A stretch of DNA of 64,000 nt from Candidatus Bathyarchaeota archaeon (lineage in GTDB: Archaea > Thermoproteota > Bathyarchaeia > Bathyarchaeales > Bathyarchaeaceae): contig SOJZ01000002.1 in NCBI GenBank assembly GCA_004376295.1, forward strand, positions 1-64,000. Reading direction: 5' to 3'. Positions 62,946 through 64,000 of the stretch are shown here, in pieces. Positions within the stretch are counted from its first letter, which is position 1; each line of letters starts with the position of its first letter. The notes below the pieces were generated by a model that was not told the origin of the DNA, made no database searches, and saw only the letters and a list, made by a program, of their open reading frames with translations. A program made the translations under genes and the position numbers.

Positions 62946-63155
62946 AGTGCTTTATAGAAGTAAAGACCGAGATCAAAACTCCATTTTTTCTTGCTGCTCT
63001 CTTCTTTTTGATTGAGAGTGGAAAATGATGTGTTTTGAATTGTTTTTTGTGTTGAAACCGGAAGAAAGCGGCGTAAAACCGTCTATAACCATGCTGCAAG
63101 TTTGTGTTTCAGCAACTTTCAAATCATTTTTCTGCACGCATACATAGAATAATAT

Positions 63156-63165
63156 TATATAAAAA
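63156..63165 (+). promoter_or_regulatory. TATA box for the right-edge cohesin gene (TTATATAAAA)
   Basis: TTATATAAAA lies 73 bp upstream of the ATG at 63229. Initiation near 63190 would coincide with the ATGCATGCA-like variant GCATGCACGCA at 63190-63200. Confidence 0.55.
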
Positions 63166-63228
63166 AATGAAGTAAACCTTAATAGAATTGCATGCACGCA
63201 TATGTTGTATAGAGAGGAGTTGGAGAAG

Positions 63229-64000
63229 ATGAAGCGGCCTAGTCTGCGCCCTATACACGGTATGTGTATAATATTTCTAGTTCTTTCTGCTCTATTTGTT
63301 TCCTCAATTCCATTGGCAGATGCATCTCCTGATGTGCTGATAACTGTTGATCCTCCTTCGATCACTGGCCCTCTGCCAGGCGACCAGTTCGGTGTGGACC
63401 TATATATTGTGGATGCCTTGGGGGTGCACGCGTGGGAGGTCGAGCTGCTTTTCGACAAGAAGGTTCTACACGTCATTGAGTTTATTGAAGGCGACTTTCT
63501 GATGGGAGGTGGCGTCACAACCTTCAATTATTACATAGATAACCCCACGGGTTATGCCCAGTGCGGAGCAACTGGAGACGCAGACCATTACGGAGTCTGG
63601 GGTGAAGGCATTCTGGCAACAGTGGTTTTTGAGGTTATGGGGGGAGGCAACAGCCCCATCGACATCTACAGCTCAACTCTCTTGGACCGAGAAAAAACTC
63701 CTCTGCCTCACACGGCGGAGGACGGCTACTTCCAAGGCAAGGCGCCATACGCCAAATTCACGTATTCCCCCAGTCCTATAAGTGACGGTTACACTCCAGC
63801 GGCCAACCAAACGGTAACATTTAATGCGAGTGACAGCTACGATCCAGACGGAACAATCGTAAACTACCATTGGGATTGGGGTGATGGAACAACACCAGGG
63901 GATACCACCAACCCTGTGATCGATCATGTTTTCACTCAGCCAAAAGTCGCAGGATATATTGTTAATCTCACGGTCACAGACAACGCAACCAACGAAGAAT
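63229..64000 (+). CDS. Cohesin-PKD protein, 3' end outside the window
   Basis: This frame starts at ATG 63229 after GAGGAGTTGGAG and stays open for 257 codons to the window edge; it is partial. A signal peptide (1-34) is followed by a cohesin-like domain (about 36-165, GDQFGVDLYIVDALGVHAWE, GDFLMGGGVTTFNYY) and the start of a PKD domain (about 170-257, NYHWDWGDGTTP). A 63-base block is almost identical to the cohesin gene at 58192, so the two are recent duplicates or have exchanged sequence. ATG 63202 is an in-frame alternative. Confidence 0.82.
   Translation, partial: MKRPSLRPIHGMCIIFLVLSALFVSSIPLADASPDVLITVDPPSITGPLPGDQFGVDLYIVDALGVHAWEVELLFDKKVLHVIEFIEGDFLMGGGVTTFNYYIDNPTGYAQCGATGDADHYGVWGEGILATVVFEVMGGGNSPIDIYSSTLLDREKTPLPHTAEDGYFQGKAPYAKFTYSPSPISDGYTPAANQTVTFNASDSYDPDGTIVNYHWDWGDGTTPGDTTNPVIDHVFTQPKVAGYIVNLTVTDNATNEE

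Noticed and set aside
1-64000. CRISPR array, insertion sequence or prophage
   Set aside because: No regularly spaced repeats, transposase, integrase or phage structural genes were seen on either strand; the ATGCATGCA copies are irregularly spaced by kilobases.

Overview
The window reads as a chromosomal segment of an uncultivated archaeon, most likely a Bathyarchaeia-like (TACK) lineage. That placement is inference. The sequence shows deoxyhypusine synthase, a four-subunit archaeal pyruvate-type ferredoxin oxidoreductase, DUF2148, DUF2099-like, DUF166, DUF5752 and THUMP proteins, TATA-type promoters (for example 30774-30781 and 42135-42144), many TTG and GTG starts placed by Shine-Dalgarno sequences, and large S-layer-like secreted proteins with PKD, CARDB and cohesin modules. 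No rRNA, complete tRNA, CRISPR array, integrase or transposase was found.

Region 1-30 kb is mostly housekeeping. It holds an HD hydrolase, an HExxH protein, an ABC-2 exporter (2668-5394), the por operon (5930-8995), a three-gene membrane cassette (9284-11425), HAD and methyltransferase genes, MobB, DUF166, a SIS protein, deoxyhypusine synthase, DUF362, a PPC protein, an iscS-iscU-88 aa operon (20273-22318), a Cys-rich/methyltransferase fusion, arsM, moaD, nikR with a metal P-type ATPase, and moaE. A palindromic word, ATGCATGCA, is scattered through the non-coding DNA here and nearly absent from 30-61 kb. The same region contains several broken genes: the copA tail (24998-25202), a flavodoxin head (25598-25714), a frameshifted DUF59 gene (25771-26064) and a moeB/thiF-like gene with an internal amber codon and a lost C-terminus (29676-29912). 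Another broken gene, a nucleotidyltransferase with a large internal deletion, lies at 40419-40741.

Region 30-44 kb carries Fe-S and redox functions (flavin reductase, Nfu, Mrp/Nbp35, thioredoxin, CoA-binding protein, radical SAM activase), a putative metal permease with a DtxR-type regulator, nadA, DUF2148/DUF2099-like proteins, a THUMP protein, an Lrp-type regulator and a CcdA/DsbD-like protein.

Region 44.5-64 kb is the most distinctive part. It is built around peptides and the cell surface: a secreted C25 (gingipain-like) peptidase, a complete Opp/Dpp transporter (oppB, oppC, oppD, oppF plus a second oppD), a membrane-anchored beta-helix/PKD protein, and a divergent block with a family 5 solute-binding protein whose C-terminus looks like a dockerin. 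That block continues with a secreted cohesin protein, a BNR-repeat protein ending in a dockerin, a cohesin-PKD-CARDB protein with a C-terminal membrane anchor, and a fourth gene (cohesin plus PKD) that runs off the right edge. I infer a non-cellulosomal cohesin-dockerin surface assembly that ties a peptide-binding protein and a BNR protein to a membrane-anchored scaffold beside a peptidase and a peptide importer.
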